A stretch of DNA of 64,000 nucleotides from positions 62,001 to 126,000 of the forward strand of contig CANNZV010001459.1 of NCBI GenBank assembly GCA_947561585.1, read 5' to 3'. This DNA comes from Caprella mutica (taxonomy: Eukaryota > Arthropoda > Malacostraca > Amphipoda > Caprellidae). Below the pieces are notes generated by a model that was not told the origin of the DNA, did no database searches, and saw nothing but the letters and a program-made list of their open reading frames with translations. The position numbers were made by a program, and so were the translations under genes. Of this stretch, positions 59,721-64,000 are shown in pieces. Within the stretch, counting starts at the first letter, position 1; each line of letters opens with the position of its first letter.

Positions 59721-61012
59721 TATAGGCTATTTTACATTATTTGAATATGCATACAATCAAGGTATATTAGTTAATATACCTTGCATACAATATACTATAC
59801 CTACTAGCGCTATATCAAGATAAGCACGAATGAGTAGGTTTGTTATAGTTTGAAGTAAAGTAATTTTCTTCTGAGCGCAATAATAAACTATTTTTTGTAG
59901 TACATACCACATACCACTTTCTATACCTATTTACACATGGATATTCTGAGCATATCTCCCTATAGCTTGGTTGCAGAGTACCTATTTACCAATCAAGCAA
60001 GCATGTTTATTGCTTTAAACTATAGGCACTTAAATATATAAGTATTATATATTAAGAAATTTATGCAATATTTATACCATATTAACTCAGGTAGCATAAA
60101 CTAGTAACGCGAAATTGATGCAATAATTCAATATTGTAAATTTTTGGTAAATTAATTTCAATGTTTCGGTGATATAGGATATTCTAAATTTTTACAAATC
60201 GATAATTTCATTAATAGTATATATAATATATTGATTAAGAAATTGCATATTTCATTGTATTTTGTTTATTTGGATGTGTTAATGTGTCGATTAATTTGCT
60301 TAAAATATACATTTCAAATTAGTTCATTTAGATTAATCCTATTTTATATACCTAATTTAAAAATAATTATTTCGGTAATATTTTGTCTTAATATTGAAGT
60401 TAAGGTCTCGTAGATGGAACCACGAACGAAAAACTAATTTTATATAATTTTTCAATATACAATTAAATTGTTATCTACCTCTATAGCTGCATTTACACAC
60501 CCATGCATGATACGTTCTAATAACCAAGTCAGCCACACATATCAATGCCCGATATATGAGCTGATCAACCATCTCACTTATTCTTACCACTTTAAAAACC
60601 TATAACTATGATATTTGAAATTATTGGAAGTTTGAGAACTCTCCACAAATTAGCTAATTAATTGTTTCATAGACTTATAGTTAGCTGGGTGGTGGTATTT
60701 AATAACACTAGCGTAGCTGATGCAGCTAATGACCACTTCAGTGCAGTCAGATGGTCGTCGCCTATTACCTATAATAAAATAAAATATTATAGGAATGTAT
60801 GGTTAGCAGAATATATGATACATTGTCAGTCTTATTTTTGACGCTTTCGCGTGTGTATGTTGGGTGTGTCGTCTGCTACTCTCTACTTCAAAATTTTCCG
60901 GCTTTCAGATAAGTTGTTTATATTTTGTTTTGGTTTGTGTTACAGATATTAATATTACTCTTACTGGTACGTAAATTATTTTAATTTTGATTAAATCTAA
61001 GATACTTTCATT
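59721..61012. other. Non-coding; the last part is the probable leader of the DIRS element
   Basis: No gene to about 60800. The 200 bases before the ATG at 61013 should belong to the DIRS 5' region. Its terminal repeat could not be recognised without the other end. Confidence 0.4.
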
Positions 61013-62732
61013 ATGGACAACGTAAATTGTACTATTGAGGCTATTCCCGAAGCTGAGGAAAGCCCAAATATGTCTGCCATCAATGCTTACATGAAAGCTA
61101 TTCTTTCGGAATCCAAACGGAACACTTATGCTATATCAAATCTTAGTAAAAAGTATAGTAATCTCAAAAGAGAAATCACAAAACGCAAGCTGGACACTTC
61201 CTCTGATTCGGATGAGGCCGAATTAGTTAATACTACTAGGACTGTTTACCTGAACAACCCCCGTAAAAAGGCCAATAAGGATAGTTCTTTGGTAAAAAAT
61301 CCAGGCTTTAAAAAATCCTCAAAACATGGGTCTCTGCGTAAAGATAACCTTAGGGAAATTCTTGTAGCAGAGCCTATTGACACAAATCTTACAGCGTCTC
61401 AGCGTAAAGTTACCCCTATAAGGGAGGATCTTGCAGCTGAGCCTGATACTATGACATTTGATTTAAACCAGCTGAATGCTTATGCCTCTGACAGTAACGA
61501 TGATGATATTCCGTTGAACCAATTAATGGCTATGGCACAGCCAGAAGATAGTTTTGAGCAGATGTTAAGATCTGTCTCCCCTGTAGCTCTGTCCCAGAAT
61601 GCAGAAACAGGTAAAGTGGTCAAATAAAACCCTTAAAATTTTTTTTTTTTTTTTTTGCTCTCAATTCTCATCAAAATACATGTAAATACAGGAGAAATTC
61701 AAATTTGTTTATGCACAAAATTCAGAAAATATTTAATATGTTCCATATTCTCCAGACCGACCTGTAACTTCTGCTAGATCTGGCAGCAGCCTCCATGTCA
61801 ATGCTAGCCCATCTTCTATGGTTGACGTTAATCCTGAAAACGAAGTGGAAACTTTTTCGGGCTCTGAAGATTCGGATATCCCTGTTCTAGCCATGAAACC
61901 TAATTATTCTTGGGATGCACCTAAAAAGTCTTTCGCTTGGTTTCAACGCATTGCTGACTCTGAATTGTCGGATGTCGATATGGAGAGCTTCATGAAGGAT
62001 TTCATTCCCTCTGGAGATATAAGCAAACATTTTGAGCCTCCTAAACTTCCAAATGCTATTTGGAATAGAATCAAGTCTCAAAATTATAGCTCTGATGAAT
62101 TTCTGAAACAACGCAGTATCATGAAAAGCCAGAAATTCCAGACTAATGCTCTTATGCCTTTACTCTCTGTTTTGGAATCACTGAAGTCTTCAGATCCAAA
62201 TCAGAAGCTTGTTGCCTCGGCAATTCAGATGATTTGTTCATCCAATCTGCAACTCACTAGATATAGACGAACTAGTGTTGCAAAATTTGTTAAAAATGAG
62301 ATGAGACAACCTCTTTTCTCTCAACCAGTAACTCACCTTCACATGTTTGGTGCTGACGAGAACGAGTCTGCGGAGAAAGTTATCAAGACCCAAGCCACAT
62401 CTTTCAGTAAAGTTCTCAACAACCCAGCTGCTCCCAGACCTAAACCTTTCAAATCCAATCAGCAATCATCTCACAATGTGACTCATACCTCAACAGACTT
62501 TTCTTCCCACCCTTATCATGCCCCCTCCAATACATCTAGAAACTATTCTCATGCTTCTAGACCTTCAACTTCTCGCTCCACCATGCAGCCTCAGCAGTCT
62601 ACGTCCCATAATGTGTCTAGCTCTAGAAACTGGCAACAAAGTACTAATCCTCAGCAGCCCTTTCGTGGCGGCTACAGAGGAAGAGGGAGATCTGGCCGCA
62701 GAGGCTTCCGTAGAGCCGGAGCCCGTTATTAA
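61013..62732 (+). CDS. DIRS-type retrotransposon ORF1 (gag-like), two exons
   Basis: Exon 1 (61013-61610) and exon 2 (61756-62732) together give about 524 residues. Without splicing, exon 1 stops at 61625-61627 and the next ATG is at 61818. Exon 1 is charged (KKYSNLKREITKRKLDTSSD). Exon 2 contains FIPSGDISKHFEPPKLPNAI and a long stretch ending in a Ser/Gln/Pro tail and RGGYRGRGRSGRRGFRRAG, an RGG-type basic end typical of nucleic-acid-binding gag proteins. Position directly before an overlapping RT frame of DIRS type supports the gag assignment. Start at 61013 chosen as the first ATG of the long frame. Confidence 0.8.
61611..61755 (+). other. Candidate spliceosomal intron in the DIRS gag ORF
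   Basis: Donor ACAG|GTAAAG, acceptor CTCCAG|A, length 145 bp, phase 1. Removing it joins the two gag frames with no stop between 61756 and 61818. The interior has a T-run at about 61640-61656 and then sequence resembling the repeat at 3920-4030, so it may derive from an inserted repeat. Confidence 0.7.
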
Positions 62733-64000
62733 TAGTTCTGTTGCTACTGCTGGTGGGCTTAATAGGTATCTTTCTGAATGGAACAAAATTACATCCAATA
62801 ATTTCATATTGAGAATTATATCAGAAGGTTACAAGATTCAGTTTATAGAAAATCCTAGTTTACCTACTCAAGAATTCAATTCAAAAAAAAAATAGATTCT
62901 CACATCCTGCCATTCATGAACAAATCCTTAATTTTTTATCATCAGGTGCAATTTCAAAAGTTACATTCTCTCCTGACCTAATATTATCAAGGGTTTTCAC
63001 TGTTAAAAAATCAAATGGCAAAGATAGGATGATTATTGATCTTTCTAAATTGAATACTCAAATCTCTAAAGTATCTTTTAAAATGGAATCTCATGCAAAG
63101 CTAATTGAATTGATTGAAAATAATGACTTCATGGCATCAATAGATTTGGCTGATGCATTTTTTCATATTTCACTTCATCCTTCCCATAGGAAGTATGTTG
63201 CCTTCGAATGGGAAGGTAACTTCTATCATTTCAATGTCTTACCATTTGGTCTTACTAGCTCCCCTAGAATATTTTCTAAAGTCCTTAAACCTGTGATCAT
63301 TTTTCTTAGAGCTCAAGGAATGAAGATTTCTTTTTATTTGGATGATATTTTCATTTCAAATTCTTCATCGGTTAAATTGAAAGGTGACATTAGTCTTACC
63401 ATTAAACTGTTAACCTCACATGGGTTCTCACCAAATTTCCAGAAATCTAATCTATGTCCCTCTAGAACTATGGATCATTTAGGCTTTTCTTGGAACTCTA
63501 TAGACATGTCTGTTTCTGTACCGCCTGAGAAACTAGAAAAAGTTAAGCAACAAGCACAGAATGTTTTGAATGACTCTCCTTCCATCAGAGAAGTTTCTTC
63601 TCTTCTGGGTAGATTAGTAAGTCTAAAATCTGGTTTTCCTTATGCTCCTTTATATTATCGTAATCTTCAATTTCAATTAGCTAAGGCTGTGAAACCAGAT
63701 ACGAAATGGGATAGTAAACTTAAACTTAACTCTAATTCTATAAAGGATATTATCTGGTGGACCTCTTGTTCTTTTCCTTTAATTCCTTATTCAATTAAGC
63801 CATTTAAAGAAGATTTGATTCTGCATACTGATGCTTCTAATTCAGGCTGGGGTGGCCAACTTAGCTCTGGCTCAGCTACCTCAGGCACCTGGTCTGACGA
63901 GGAATCATTACAGCATATCAACTTTTTAGAGCTGAAAGCTGTCTTACTTTGCATACAATCATTTATTTCTGAATTGAGAGGTTCATCTTTAAAGATATTT
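62518..64000 (+). CDS. DIRS-type retrotransposon pol (RT + RNase H), partial at window end
   Basis: The frame overlaps the end of gag by about 215 bases, as in DIRS elements. The first part ends at a TAG (62893-62895) with GGLNRYLSEWNKITSNNF, a block found at the start of DIRS RTs. The next frame (from about 62884, open to 64000) has the RT motifs in order: DRMIIDLSKLN, SIDLADAFFHI (A), LPFGLTSSPRIFSKV (B), FYLDDIFIS (C), then LLGRLVSLKSG, and RNase H with LHTDASNSGWGG. The two frames meet at a run of ten A's (62883-62892); a one-base difference there would join them. No other stop is seen, so this copy is young. Tyrosine recombinase and methyltransferase-like domains would lie beyond the window. 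Confidence 0.9.

Overview
The window is repeat-dominated, AT-rich metazoan nuclear DNA, most likely from an arthropod. I infer this from the mix of retroelements (Penelope-like, CR1-type LINE, Ty3/gypsy, DIRS), hAT and Tc1/mariner transposons, decayed coding sequence, and the absence of bacterial gene organisation. No host single-copy gene, tRNA, rRNA or CRISPR array was recognised. Nearly every recognisable coding stretch is transposon-derived and most are broken.

Layout: 1-5.6 kb holds dispersed repeats and a complete non-autonomous hAT element (1621-3331, 8-bp target duplication). From 5.64 to 12.02 kb lies arm A of a large inverted duplication: an OTU-protease fragment, an unassigned non-LTR-type reverse transcriptase, and the end of a Penelope-like element (PLE). 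The PLE is split by a mariner-like element (11.84-13.26 kb), which is itself invaded by a GC-rich 461-bp foldback element. 14-22.5 kb is non-coding with MITEs and GGAATATTCC-rich repeats. 23.13-23.96 kb is a 23-bp satellite. Arm B of the duplication (24.64-32.33 kb) repeats the arm A modules in reverse order and carries its own later insertions. 32.3-41.7 kb is a run of minisatellites (24, 21, 19, 9 and about 131 bp periods) and palindromic MITEs.

43.0-51.6 kb is a nest. A Ty3/gypsy pol is interrupted by an LTR-bearing block that contains a CR1-type LINE (esterase-domain ORF1, APE endonuclease, RT), and is interrupted again by a second full copy of the same hAT element (49108-50809). 52.5-60 kb has a foldback-like element with GGCCGAA motif arrays, a decayed Tc1 transposase and further minisatellites. 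61.0-64.0 kb is the best-preserved element: a DIRS-type retrotransposon whose gag ORF appears to be split by a 145-bp spliceosomal intron and whose RT/RNase H frame runs off the window end.

The recurring theme is that several DNA transposons carry minisatellites built from their own terminal motifs. This looks like a local source of the many tandem arrays. The long overlapping reading frames in those arrays follow from array periods divisible by three, or from an absence of stops, and are not treated as genes.
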